The notes under the pieces are model-generated. The model searched no databases and was not told where the DNA came from. It worked only from the letters and a program-made list of their open reading frames with translations. Shown one piece after another: positions 1 to 9,500 of a stretch of 64,000 nucleotides of DNA. Source of the DNA: CAHJXF01 sp038225855. Its GTDB lineage: Bacteria > Pseudomonadota > Gammaproteobacteria > Burkholderiales > Burkholderiaceae_D. Position 1 is the first letter of the stretch, and each line of letters opens with the position of its first letter. The translations under genes and the position numbers were made by a program. The stretch lies in the NCBI GenBank assembly GCA_038225855.1, contig JBBRQU010000021.1:1-64000 (forward strand). Reading direction: 5' to 3'.

Positions 1-1
1 C

Positions 2-1177
2 TCTCTCGCCGATGTGAATCTGAACTATCGCGTCGACGGTGCCGAGGATGCGCCGCCGCTGTTGATGTCGAACTCGCTCGGCACCGATCTGGAGATGTGG
101 TCGCCGCAGATGGACGTGCTGACCCGGAGCTTCCGAGTGATCCGCTACGACACGCGCGGTCATGGCGGGTCTTCGCTGCCCGAAGGGCCGTACACGCTCG
201 ATCAGCTCGGCCACGATGCGCTGGCGGTGCTCGATCATCTCGCGATCGAACGCGCGCTTTTCTGCGGCTTGTCGATGGGCGGACTCACGGGGCTGTGGCT
301 GGCACTGAATGCCCCCGGACGCATCACCCGCATGGTGCTTGCGAACACCGGCGCGAAGATCGGCAACGATGAATTCTGGAACACGCGTATCGAGTCGATT
401 CGCAGCGTTGGCCCGAAGGGACTTCCCGAGGCCGTAGTCGATGCCGTGGTCGAGCGCTGGTTCACCCAGCGCCATCGCACCATCGCGCCTCGATCGGTCG
501 CTCGCATCCGTCGCATGCTGGTCGAGACCAGCAGCGCGGGTTATGCGGCCAATTGCGCCGCGATTCGCGATGCGGATCTGCGCGAGCGGCTCGCGCAGAT
601 CTCGGTACCCGCGCTCGTGATCGCCGGCACGCACGATCCGTCGACGCCGCCGTCGCTCGGACGCGAGATCGCCGACGCGATTCCAAACGCGCGCTATGTC
701 GAGCTCGATTCGGCGCACCTGTCGAACATCGAGCAGGCGGGCGCATTCAACGCGGCCCTCATGCACTTTCTGACGGACGGTCATGTGAGCGAAGATCACC
801 GTCGCAGCATCGGCGAGACGATGCGGCGCTCGGTGCTCGGTGACGCGCATGTCGATCGCGGCATCGCGTCTCGCACCGACTTCAATGGCGAATTCATCGA
901 CTTCATTACGCGCTGCGCATGGGGCGAAACGTGGACGCGCCCGGGCTTGTCGCGCGATACGCGCAGCCTGCTGACGATCGCGATGATGGTCGCGCTGAAC
1001 CGCCCCGAAGAATTGCGGCTGCACCTGAACGCCGCGCGCAACAACGGCGTGACGCGCGACGCCATCAAGGAAGTGTTGATGCAGGCCGCGGTGTATTGCG
1101 GCGTGCCGGCGGCCAACTCGGCGTTTCATCTCGCAGCCCAGGTGTTCGCCGAGCAGGACAAGGACGTTGAAGAATGA
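2..1177 (+). CDS. pcaL: 3-oxoadipate enol-lactonase / 4-carboxymuconolactone decarboxylase fusion (5' end outside window)
   Basis: Bifunctional enzyme of the beta-ketoadipate branch of protocatechuate breakdown. The N-terminal alpha/beta hydrolase half shows a nucleophile elbow GLSMGG (Ser about residue 87 counted from the GTG at 14), an Asp in GTHDPSTPP (about 208) and a His in SAHLSNIE (about 235). From about residue 265 to the end it is a carboxymuconolactone decarboxylase domain (RRSVLGDAHVDR, then LRLHLNAARNNGVTRDAIKEVL). The frame is open to the left edge and the residues before the GTG (SLAD) look like genuine protein, so the start is probably just outside the window. The gene overlaps the next by 4 bp (ATGA). 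PcaD and PcaC are separate in many bacteria; fused forms are known as PcaL. Confidence 0.9.
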   Translation, partial: SLADVNLNYRVDGAEDAPPLLMSNSLGTDLEMWSPQMDVLTRSFRVIRYDTRGHGGSSLPEGPYTLDQLGHDALAVLDHLAIERALFCGLSMGGLTGLWLALNAPGRITRMVLANTGAKIGNDEFWNTRIESIRSVGPKGLPEAVVDAVVERWFTQRHRTIAPRSVARIRRMLVETSSAGYAANCAAIRDADLRERLAQISVPALVIAGTHDPSTPPSLGREIADAIPNARYVELDSAHLSNIEQAGAFNAALMHFLTDGHVSEDHRRSIGETMRRSVLGDAHVDRGIASRTDFNGEFIDFITRCAWGETWTRPGLSRDTRSLLTIAMMVALNRPEELRLHLNAARNNGVTRDAIKEVLMQAAVYCGVPAANSAFHLAAQVFAEQDKDVEE

Positions 1178-2544
1178 AGACGATGAAGACGCTGCTGCTG
1201 TTGTTGCTGATCGGATTCGGCGCGCTCGACGCGCATGCGGCGGGCACGATCGCTCGCGACTTTCCACCTGGTCTGCAGATCCCCGACGCCGCGCGACCCG
1301 GCCCCGACTTCGACGTCGACAAGGCGACCGAGGCGTACCTCGCCCTGCTGTCGCCCGAGCAGCGCCAGCTTTCGGACGCGTATTTCGAAGGCGGCTACTG
1401 GCTGCAACTGTGGGGATTTCTGTATGGCAACGCGATCGGCGCATTCCTGCTGTTGAGCGGGCTGTCGGTGCGCATGCGCAATGCGGCGCGGCGCATCAGC
1501 CGATGGCGCTGGCTGTCCACCGCGCTATATGCGGTGTTCTGGCTGATGGTCGCTTTCGTGCTCGGGCTGCCGTTGAGTTACTACCTGGGTTTCGTGCGCG
1601 AGCATCAGTACGGGTTGTCCACACTGAGCACGGCCGGTTGGCTGTGGGAATCGATCAAGGGTTTGCTGGTCGGGCTCGTCATCGCGCCGCTCCTGATCAG
1701 CGGGCTTTACGCGTTGGTGCGGCGGCTGGGCGCGCGCTGGTGGATCTGGGCGAGCGCCGCGACTTTCGTGTTCTCGCTGCTGCTCGCGATGGTCGCGCCG
1801 GTATTCATCGCGCCGCTGTTCAACGACTACAAGCCGTTGCCCGACGGCCCGGTGAGAACGGCAGTGCTGTCGCTCGCGCGCGAGAACCAGATCCCGACCG
1901 CGCATGTCGATAGCTTCGACGCCTCGAAGCAGACCACGCGGGTCAGCGCCAACGTGTCGGGCTTTCTCGGCACCACTCGCGTGAGCCTCAACGACAACCT
2001 GCTCGACAAGACATCGCTGCCCGAGATCAAGGCGGTGATGGGCCACGAGATGGGCCACTACGTGCTCAACCACGGATTGCGCCTGACGATCTACTTCACG
2101 CTCGTCATTTCACTGGGTCTCTACTGCGTGCACCGCGTGATGGATAGTTCGCTGTCGCGCTGGGGTACGCGACTGGGGCTGGAAGGTCGCGACGATCCGG
2201 CCGGATTGCCGTTGGCGTTGATCGTGTTCTCGACCTTCTTCTTCGTCATGACTCCGCTGACCCATTCGATCGTTCGTCAGGTCGAGGCCGAGGCCGACGC
2301 GTTCGGCTTGAACGCGGCGCGCGAGCCGAACGGTTTTGCGATGGCGGCGATGCGGCTGTCGACCTATCGCAAACTTCGACCCGGAGCACTGGAAGAATTC
2401 ATCTTCTACGACCATCCCAGCGGCTACGACCGCGTGCATGGCTCGATGCTGTGGCTGGCCGAGAATCAGGACAATCCGACTGCGCGCGCGCCGTTGCCTG
2501 CGGTGAGCGGGGCAGCGACGCAGAAGAGTTCGCTCGGACGCTGA
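1174..2544 (+). CDS. M48 family integral membrane zinc metalloprotease (Ste24-like)
   Basis: A 456-residue CAAX-protease-1/Ste24-type peptidase of the inner membrane. It has an N-terminal hydrophobic signal or anchor ending near AHA, several membrane segments between about residues 85 and 215, the zinc motif HEMGH (residues 291-295) and a downstream EAEAD (about 371-375) that supplies the third ligand. The family has M48 peptidase activity on membrane or misfolded proteins; the bacterial substrate is not predictable here. The ATG overlaps the pcaL stop, suggesting translational coupling, although the two functions are unrelated. A second in-frame ATG lies three codons downstream. The gene is followed by an intergenic palindromic repeat. 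Confidence 0.88.
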   Translation: MKTMKTLLLLLLIGFGALDAHAAGTIARDFPPGLQIPDAARPGPDFDVDKATEAYLALLSPEQRQLSDAYFEGGYWLQLWGFLYGNAIGAFLLLSGLSVRMRNAARRISRWRWLSTALYAVFWLMVAFVLGLPLSYYLGFVREHQYGLSTLSTAGWLWESIKGLLVGLVIAPLLISGLYALVRRLGARWWIWASAATFVFSLLLAMVAPVFIAPLFNDYKPLPDGPVRTAVLSLARENQIPTAHVDSFDASKQTTRVSANVSGFLGTTRVSLNDNLLDKTSLPEIKAVMGHEMGHYVLNHGLRLTIYFTLVISLGLYCVHRVMDSSLSRWGTRLGLEGRDDPAGLPLALIVFSTFFFVMTPLTHSIVRQVEAEADAFGLNAAREPNGFAMAAMRLSTYRKLRPGALEEFIFYDHPSGYDRVHGSMLWLAENQDNPTARAPLPAVSGAATQKSSLGR

Positions 2545-2591
2545 TCGGCTGACCTTTCGTCGCCGTGCCCGCAACGCACGACCGTCAAACG

Positions 2592-2677
2592 CCGTCGCCC
2601 CGACGAAGGCCGGGGTCCAAGTTGCGTTTATCCGCTCGGCCGAGAAACTTGGGTCCCGGCCTTCGCCGGGAAGACGG
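2592..2677. repeat. GC-rich palindromic intergenic repeat, copy 1
   Basis: Imperfect palindrome bounded by CCGTC and GACGG. The left arm contains GAAGGCCGGGGTCCAAGTT and the right arm AACTTGGGTCCCGGCCTTC, so it can fold into a long hairpin. It sits between two convergent genes and reaches into the 3' end of ribE, where it encodes the last residues and stop. The same family recurs at 5232, 13561, 27652, 33883, 45956, 47089 and 52128. Confidence 0.85.
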
Positions 2678-3308
2678 CAGCCGTTGTCAATCCCATCATG
2701 CGTTCGACATAGCGCGCGATCGTGTCGATCTCGAGGTTGACCTTGTCGCCCGCCTTCAGATCCTTGAGCGTGGTGACGGCGACGGTGTGCGGAATCAGGT
2801 TGATCGAGAAGTCGCAGCCGCGCTCGTGATCGTCGACCGTGTTGATGGTGAGGCTCACTCCATCGACGGCGATCGAGCCCTTCAGCGCGATGAAGCGCGC
2901 CAGCGTCACGGGCGCGCGCACGATCAGCGTGAAGCACTCGCCCATCGGCTCGAACTTCATCACCGCGCCGGCACCATCGACGTGACCGCTGACGAGGTGG
3001 CCGTCGAGGCGGTCGCCGAAGCGCAGCGACTTCTCGAGGTTGACCTCGCCTTTCGCGTCCAGCCCGACGGTGCGATCGAGGCTCTCACGCGAGACGTCGA
3101 CTTCGAAATGCGCGCCTTCGAAGGACAAGCCATCGAGCGCGACCACCGTCATGCAGGCGCCCGCGATCGCGATGCTGTCGCCGATCGCGACGTCGTGCAG
3201 GTCGAGTGAGCCCGCATCTATTTTCAAGCGCACGCCGGCATGCGGATCGGTCGATTCTGCAACGACGCCGGTGATGCGGCCGATGGTCGCGATGATGCCG
3301 GTGAACAT
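2628..3308 (-). CDS. ribE: Riboflavin synthase, alpha subunit
   Basis: Converts two molecules of 6,7-dimethyl-8-ribityllumazine to riboflavin. The protein has the classic MFTGII N-terminus and the duplicated lumazine-binding barrels with SGHVDG near residue 100. At 226 residues it is longer than most family members; the family end (YVERMMG) is followed by about 20 residues, including VFPAKAGTQ, that are encoded by the overlapping palindromic repeat. The gene lies 15 bp downstream of ribD on the same strand, forming a riboflavin operon segment. ribBA and ribH are not in the window. Confidence 0.95.
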   Translation of the reverse strand: MFTGIIATIGRITGVVAESTDPHAGVRLKIDAGSLDLHDVAIGDSIAIAGACMTVVALDGLSFEGAHFEVDVSRESLDRTVGLDAKGEVNLEKSLRFGDRLDGHLVSGHVDGAGAVMKFEPMGECFTLIVRAPVTLARFIALKGSIAVDGVSLTINTVDDHERGCDFSINLIPHTVAVTTLKDLKAGDKVNLEIDTIARYVERMMGLTTAAVFPAKAGTQVSRPSG

Positions 3309-3323
3309 GCGGTGCCCCTTCGC

Positions 3324-4502
3324 TCAAACGTGACGTGGCGATGGATGAAATCGCGCGCGTATCCGCAGGTCGTCGCCGATGCGCGCGAAGTCATGATAGG
3401 TCAGCGCCCAGCGTCGATTCAAATCGTCGATGGCCGGCAACGCGATCATCGGCTGCCCCGGACCGAGCAGGCACGGTGCGAGATATGCGAGCACTTCATC
3501 GACGCAACCCGCGCGAATCAGGGAGCCGTTGAGCTTGCCGCCGGCTTCGACGTGGAGTTCGTTGACGTCGCGACGTGCGAGTTCATCGATCAGCGCAACG
3601 AGATCGACTTTGCCCTGCGCATTCGGCAACACCAGCGTCTCGCATCCCGCGTCGATCAATGCCGCCTGCCTGCCCTCATCGGCCACGGCGCCGACCACGA
3701 GCAATCGCTTGCCTTCGCTGACGTTGCGCACGATGCGCGCGTCCAGCGGCACGTCGAAACGGCTGTCGACCAGCACGCGTAGCGGTTGACGCAGCAGTTG
3801 ACGCAGCGGCTGGGGCGGCGTTTCGCCCGGCCGCTCCCGCATTGTCCCTCCGTCGAGGCGCACGTCGAGGCGCGGATCGTCGAGGCGCACGGTGCCGATT
3901 CCCGTCAGCAACGCCGACGCACGCGCGCGCCACGTATGGCCATCGCGACGCGCGGCCTCGCTCGTGATCCATTGGCTGCGCCCGTTGGCGAGCGCGCTTT
4001 GCGCATCGAGGCTCGCGGCGAGTTTCAGGCGAACCCAGGGCCGCTTCGTCGTCATGCGCGAGACGAAGCCGATGTTCAGTTCGCGCGCTTCGTCGGCCAT
4101 CACGCCGCGCTCGACGGCGATGTCAGCCGCGCGCAGGCGCTCGAAGCCCTGGCCCCGCACCAGCGGGTTGGGATCTTCCATCGCCGCGACGACGCGCGCG
4201 ATGCCGGCCGCGATCAGGCCGTTCGCGCACGGCGGCGTGCGTCCGAAGTGACTGCACGGCTCGAGGGTCACGTAGGCGGTCGCGCCGCGCGCATCGAAGC
4301 CGCGCGACGCCGCATCGTTCAATGCCTCGACCTCCGCGTGCGGGCCGCCGGGGGCCTGCGTCGCGCCTTCGCCGATGACGAGGTTGTCCTTGACGAGCAC
4401 ACACCCTACGCGCGGATTGGGATCGCTGCGATAGAGCGCATCCTCGGCGCGCTCGAGGGCGCGACGCATCCAGTGCTGCGAATCGAAGACGTCTGTAGGC
4501 AT
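3324..4502 (-). CDS. ribD: Bifunctional riboflavin biosynthesis deaminase/reductase RibD
   Basis: Carries out the second and third steps of riboflavin synthesis: deamination of the pyrimidine, then NADPH reduction of the ribosyl chain. The N-terminal deaminase domain has the zinc motifs HAE (His55, Glu57) and PCSHFGRTPPC (Cys83, Cys92). The reductase domain runs from about residue 150 (RPWVRLKLAASLDAQ) to the end. I chose the ATG at 4502 because MPTDVFDSQHWM fits the family N-terminus; the frame stays open to an upstream ATG at 4562 that would add 20 residues without family resemblance. No clear Shine-Dalgarno site precedes either. It is followed closely by ribE and preceded by the pseudopilin genes. 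Confidence 0.93.
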   Translation of the reverse strand: MPTDVFDSQHWMRRALERAEDALYRSDPNPRVGCVLVKDNLVIGEGATQAPGGPHAEVEALNDAASRGFDARGATAYVTLEPCSHFGRTPPCANGLIAAGIARVVAAMEDPNPLVRGQGFERLRAADIAVERGVMADEARELNIGFVSRMTTKRPWVRLKLAASLDAQSALANGRSQWITSEAARRDGHTWRARASALLTGIGTVRLDDPRLDVRLDGGTMRERPGETPPQPLRQLLRQPLRVLVDSRFDVPLDARIVRNVSEGKRLLVVGAVADEGRQAALIDAGCETLVLPNAQGKVDLVALIDELARRDVNELHVEAGGKLNGSLIRAGCVDEVLAYLAPCLLGPGQPMIALPAIDDLNRRWALTYHDFARIGDDLRIRARFHPSPRHV

Positions 4503-4571
4503 GCCGGCGAATTGATCGATGAAGGCGGTACGATGAAGGCGATGCGACGAGGCGATGCGCATTGTCGCAAA

Positions 4572-5159
4572 TCAATGCCCCACGCAGCCCGCGTGATCCT
4601 GGACGATGCGGATCCGGCCCGAGGACCCGAGGCAGAGGGTGCGTATGGTCGAGCCGCTGCCCGTGCGATCGGTCACGACGATGCCGCCGAAGTTGAGCGC
4701 GCCGTTGCGCTGTCGCGGATAGCCGCCGCCGTCGAACATCACGTACGGTCGCGGCGGCGCGCCGCTATCGGTGAACGGTTCGAGCCGCGAGCCCGATGAG
4801 TTGGTGATGGCGATCGAAGCGGGCAAGGCGTCGTGAACCGCGATCACGTCGTCGCCCGCTTCGCGGTCGGGCGGGTCGAACGCCCGGTTGTCGTTGCGAT
4901 CGACGAACACCGCCCAGCCGTCGCGCCAATGCCCTCCGAGCGGCGCGACGTAGATGCGCCGGCTGCGCTTCAAGGCCTCGGCGCGGGCGAGCGCGATGCC
5001 GTGCACGAGATCGTTGGTCGCGGTCGACGCGCGATGATTCGACACAAAGCGCACGAAGCTCGGGACCGCACCCGCCAGCAGCACGGCGATGATTGCAAGT
5101 GCAACGATCAGCTCGATCAGCGTGACGCCGCGCGCACGGTTCGAAGGGCATGGCTCCAT
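4572..5159 (-). CDS. FimT/GspH-type minor pseudopilin (second copy)
   Basis: A 195-residue type IV pilin-like protein with a short basic leader cleaved before GVTLIELIVALAII, Glu at +5 of the mature protein, then a FimT/GspH beta domain (TNDLVHGIALARAEALKRSRRIYV, WRDGWAVFVDRNDNRAFD). Proteins of this family are minor components that prime pilus assembly at the inner membrane, and some FimT proteins bind DNA. The C-terminus has a Cys pair (TLCLGSSGR ... AGCVGH) that could form a disulfide. The ATG at 5159 gives a normal 10-residue leader; the frame extends to a TTG at 5195. It is separated from the first FimT copy by a palindromic repeat. Confidence 0.85.
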   Translation of the reverse strand: MEPCPSNRARGVTLIELIVALAIIAVLLAGAVPSFVRFVSNHRASTATNDLVHGIALARAEALKRSRRIYVAPLGGHWRDGWAVFVDRNDNRAFDPPDREAGDDVIAVHDALPASIAITNSSGSRLEPFTDSGAPPRPYVMFDGGGYPRQRNGALNFGGIVVTDRTGSGSTIRTLCLGSSGRIRIVQDHAGCVGH

Positions 5160-5231
5160 GCCTTCGATTGACGCGCATCGCGTGGATCGCGACAACGAGC
5201 ATACGAATTAATCCAAGCGGACTCAATCGCT

Positions 5232-5355
5232 CGTCGCCCCGGCGAAGGCCGGCGTTCAAGCGACGGAAGCCGTCGCCCCGGCGAAGGCCGGGGTCCAAGT
5301 TGCTTCTTCCCACGCGTGCAAACAAACTTGGATCCCGGCATTCGCCGGGACGACG
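5232..5355. repeat. GC-rich palindromic intergenic repeat, copy 2 (one full unit plus a half unit)
   Basis: A half unit (5232-5266) lies directly before a full palindromic unit (5270-5355). The core CGTCGCCCCGGCGAAGGCCG is shared by both, and the full unit closes with CCCGGCATTCGCCGGGACGA. The region lies between the two FimT genes. A half unit beside a full unit also occurs at 45956-46085. Confidence 0.85.
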
Positions 5356-5439
5356 AAAAGGTATGCCGAGCATTGTCAGGGTAAACGCAGCACACCTAAC
5401 GACGGGCATCGATCGAGCGCGACCGCTCGACCCCGCGCC

Positions 5440-6045
5440 TCAACCCCCGGCGCAGTTATTCGGATCGAGACCCTTGACGACGCGTGGCCTGCCCAGGTTG
5501 GCAAGACACAGCGTGCGGACGTTGATCGATGAACCGATCGTATCGGTCACGACGATGCCGTGCATGCCGGCCGTCAGCCCGGCGCCGCCGAGTTCCCGCG
5601 GATACCCGGTTCCGTCGAACGAAATGTAGGTCTTGCTCGCGCTGTCGGTGAAAGGCATGTTCGCGCTGCCGCCGGAGTCCCGCAGCGCGATCGACGCAGC
5701 CAATACCTCGTGCTTGAAGATCAAATCGCCGGCGCCGACTTCGGCGCTATCGAGCGCCTGGTTGTTGTTGGTATCGACGAAGATCGTCCAGCCGTACTTC
5801 CAGTCGCCCGTCACGCTCGGGATTCCCGCGCTGGTATTGGGCATCATCATCACGCGACGCCCGCGCTTGATCGCCTCGTTGCGCGTCAACGTGACGCCCT
5901 GCAGGAAATCGTTGACGGCGGACGTCACGCGATTGCTGGAGATAAATGCAGTGAAACTGGGCACCGCGATCACCAGCATGATCGAGATCAATGCGACCAC
6001 GATCAACAGTTCGATCAGCGTGAAGCCGACGCGGCGCGCATTCAT
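5440..6045 (-). CDS. FimT/GspH-type minor pseudopilin (first copy)
   Basis: A 201-residue prepilin with a six-residue basic leader (MNARRVG) cleaved before FTLIELLIVVALI. The body matches FimT/GspH: NDFLQGVTLTRNEAIKRGRRV, WKYGWTIFVDTNNNQALD and a C-terminal RTLCLANLGRPRVVKG with a final Cys near the end. It begins 7 bp after the pilE stop. The paralogue at 4572-5159 shares this domain order, so the two look like a tandem duplication later split by a repeat element. It is a predicted inner-membrane minor pilin that helps initiate pilus assembly. Confidence 0.88.
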   Translation of the reverse strand: MNARRVGFTLIELLIVVALISIMLVIAVPSFTAFISSNRVTSAVNDFLQGVTLTRNEAIKRGRRVMMMPNTSAGIPSVTGDWKYGWTIFVDTNNNQALDSAEVGAGDLIFKHEVLAASIALRDSGGSANMPFTDSASKTYISFDGTGYPRELGGAGLTAGMHGIVVTDTIGSSINVRTLCLANLGRPRVVKGLDPNNCAGG

Positions 6046-6052
6046 CGGGCGT

Positions 6053-6550
6053 TCATTTCCAGCATGCGGCATTAGCGATGTCGGAAGCCTTGTTGCCGAC
6101 GGTGTCCATCGCCAGTTTCGTTCCGCACGTGGGGTCGGCGTTGCTGACCACGGAGGCGGTGACGACTGCGCACTTGCTGATATCGTTGACCGCAGCGCCG
6201 CCGGGCGCACAGAGTCCTGAACCGGTCGCGGCGACGTCGATCGTGTAGCGTGAGTTCGCTGCGTTGTCTGCGGAAAACACCGGGAACGCGCCGCTCGGCG
6301 CGGCAGCGCAGAGGGGATAGCAGGCGTAGGTGTTGTTTTGCGTGTAGAAGCGCTCTTCGGCCTGCAGCGCCTTGAAGATCGCAGCCTTGGCCTCCGCTCT
6401 CTTGCCCTTCCAGACCGAGTCCTGATAAGACGGAATGGCGATCGCCGCGAGCAGCGCCACGATCGCCACCGTGATCATCAGTTCGATCAGCGTGAAGCCG
6501 GAGGCAGCAATCCGCGCGCCGAGCCCTGGGGTCGTTCTTGTCGATGCCAT
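6053..6550 (-). CDS. pilE: Type IV pilin, PilE-like
   Basis: A 165-residue prepilin with leader cleavage before FTLIELMITVAIVALLAAIAIPSYQ, the standard pilin N-terminal helix with Glu at +5. The globular part has four Cys residues in two pairs (YACYPLC; CGTKLAMD with the C-terminal CWK) suggesting disulfides. It lies 44 bp downstream of pilY1, the usual position for PilE-like minor pilins in betaproteobacterial pil clusters. Whether it is the major or a minor subunit cannot be told from sequence alone; cluster context favours minor. Confidence 0.88.
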   Translation of the reverse strand: MASTRTTPGLGARIAASGFTLIELMITVAIVALLAAIAIPSYQDSVWKGKRAEAKAAIFKALQAEERFYTQNNTYACYPLCAAAPSGAFPVFSADNAANSRYTIDVAATGSGLCAPGGAAVNDISKCAVVTASVVSNADPTCGTKLAMDTVGNKASDIANAACWK

Positions 6551-6594
6551 CGCTGTCTCCGCCCTCGCTGGTCCTGCCGTCGTTGCTCTCACGA

Positions 6595-9500
6595 TCAATG
6601 TCCGGTCAGGTCGTTCCAGTTCGTGATCTCGCGCCAGTTGATGCGGCCCACAGGCGGCGCCTTGGATGGAATCACGGGTCCGGGCGTATCGATCTTGCCG
6701 AGCGTGCCGGACACCAGCGTGGCCTGCGTCTTGTTGTTGATCAGCTCGCCGGACGCGCGCTCCTGACCCAAAGTCAAGGTCAGGTCGACGATGCGCGGCG
6801 GACCGGGAATGCCGACCGTCGACACGTAACCCCCGTAAGGCGCGTTGCCATACGGCAGCCCGCTCAGCGCGTTGACCTGATAGATGTAGCCGCCGCCGCC
6901 GCCGCAGACATCGTTCGATATCGTCAGCGTCGTGAAGGTGAGCAGACCCGTGCGCACCGCAGGCTTGGTCACGCTGCGTTCGCCGACCGACACGCTGTTC
7001 GGGAAATCGACGTACCAACCCTTCTTGGCCAACCCACCGCTATAGCTGAAGGCGGCGCCGGTGATCTGGATATTGGCTCCCACGACCGTGGCGATACGCG
7101 GCACGAGGTCGGCCCAACGCGAAATGGTCGACGCCGATTGGGTATCGAGAAGGGCGTATTCGGACTGTTGAGCGCCCGGCAACGGTAGATCGCCCAAGCC
7201 CAGATATTGGCCGGTGCCGAAAAACACCAATGTGCTGCCGAACGGGCCGCCCGCGAGTTCGACCCGCGCGGTGATCGGCTGCGGATTGTTGGCCGCACCC
7301 CTGGCGATGAAGATCGGCAGCGGCGCCGCGACCGTGCCGAGCGCCGGAACCCACGTCGAGGGATCGTTGCCCGCGGTATTGAGCCGCCACAGGTTGCCCT
7401 GCAGATCGCCGAAATACATGGCCGCGGTACTCCGGTCGCCGCTTCTGCTGGGCAGCAAAGTCACCGGACCCAGGCCGTTGGGCGCCAGGACATTGCTCGC
7501 CGGGAAGGTGAACTTGTAGTAGTCCCTTCCCTGCACCCAGGGCGTGTTGAGCGCGTGGTCGAGAGAGAGCAGGAACAGCACGCCCTTGTTCAGCGTGTCG
7601 GCGCTGACGTTGGTGTCGGCATTGGCATGGCCGTTGCGGTCGACGCGCTTGTTGTTGTAGCCGGTGACCACGGCGAAATACTGGTAGGTGTTCGCCGCGA
7701 CTTTCAGCTTGGCGATTTCGGGAGACGCGATGACGTTGCCGAAATCGGCGTCGTCGGCGTCCGAGAACTCGAAGAGCACGTTGGCCGGAGTGAACGCCGT
7801 CGGGGTCGTCACGTCGAGCGCGAACACGCCTTGCGCGCCATTGCCGCCCGCACCGATCAACACCGTCTTCCAGGTTCCATTGACCTTGGCTTCCTGAATC
7901 TTGGGGACGGTATCGACCAGCGCCTCGTGCGTGTACCCGGGGTTGGTCAGGTCGTTGAGATCGCGCGCCACGAAACCCGGGACATACGAGAACAATTCAA
8001 CGCCGGTGGAGGCGCGAATCGCGTGCAACATGCCGTCGTTGCTGCCGACATAGACCGCGGGCGTGCGGCCGTTGTTGGTCGCGTAGAACGGCTGATAGTC
8101 GGCGTCCGAAATCCCCGAGCTCGGCGCACCGATATAGATCGGCGAGGAATTGATGATGTCGCCCATCGCCGAATCGCGCGAGCGAAAACCGAGAGCGCTC
8201 GCCTCGTCGGCGCGATAGCCGCGCAGGTAGTTGAGCCGTTGTTGTCCGAGCGCGTCGGCAAGTCCGGTCACCGGATTGGTGTTCAGGGTCAGCAGATAGC
8301 CCGGGTCGAGAGCGACATTGGTGAAGGTGAAATTCTTCGCCACACGCGTGCCACCCACATTGAGGGTCGTCACGATTTTGCGCTGGTTGACGCTCGTGTC
8401 GGTGTCCGTGCATACCGTCGACAACGACGAGACGCTGCCGCAGCGCGCGGTGAGGAGCGCACCCGAATCCCAGTTCGGCGCGACCGAAACGACCAGCAGG
8501 TTGGTGATCGGATCGACCGAGAGGGTGTGGGATAGCACCGAGCCGGACCACCTCTTGGGACCGAAGGTGGCGATGTAGGCGCCGGCCGATCCGTAGGTCA
8601 GGTTGGCCGAGGTCAACGACGCTCCCGACAGCGTCCCGGACTGCGAGTTGATCTGGGCGAACGCGGCACGCAAGCCATCGATCAATTTCTTGGGATCCGA
8701 AGCCAGCAGATAGTTGGTGGGATTGCCTTGCGCATCGGCCCACTCGGAATTGGAACGAATCGCCGGACCTTGGGGATCAGCCGGATCGGCCGCAAAGAAA
8801 GGATTGGGATAGGTGTCGACGTTTCGATCGATCGTATTGTCGAATCCTCCGTACTTTCCCATCAAATAGATCTCGCGCCTTTGAAGCAGGCTGTTCAATC
8901 CGGCACCGACTTCGGCTACGTCGAATGAAATGGTTTTGACCGTCTGCTTTCCTTCCAGATCGGGTCTTATATCCTGCGTATTCGCCCAGAATGCGGCGCC
9001 TGCCCCAAGAAAGGAAGCGCTATCCTGAAATCCCGTCGCGAGATTTTGCAGATTGGCCAGATCGGCGCGGCTATCATCGAGAGTCAAAGACGCGAACCCC
9101 GCACTTTCCAGGGCGCCGATTCTCGAAGTCCACAAGACGGCATCGAGTCCTCCAGCCGTCGGACGAGAAGACGGACGATATCGACTATTCGGACTGCCAT
9201 TGAATCCCGGCAAATAAACGTCGTTGCTATTATTGGTATCGCTGACGTTGACAATGAAATTCGCCGCGCAGCGCGACTGTATCGGATCGGACCAGCTCGT
9301 GATCACAGGAAATCCATCCTGCATCGGAAGCGTCATGTTGACGATCGCTTCCGGCGTGGGACCCGATCCACCCCAAACGGGAGGGCCCTGAAAATACCGA
9401 AGAGCTTCATAAAACAGTTCGCCGGCAGGGTCGTAACGCTTGTAAATACCGCTTGAACCGAATTTATTCAGGTAATTGATAAAACCGCTGAATGTCCCAC

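Noticed and set aside
3786..4799. 337-codon plus-strand frame opposite ribD
   Set aside because: Shadow of ribD; RibD zinc motifs on the minus strand are complete.
5232..5355. CRISPR-like array
   Set aside because: There are only one and a half palindromic units with no regular spacers; the same unit is scattered singly elsewhere.
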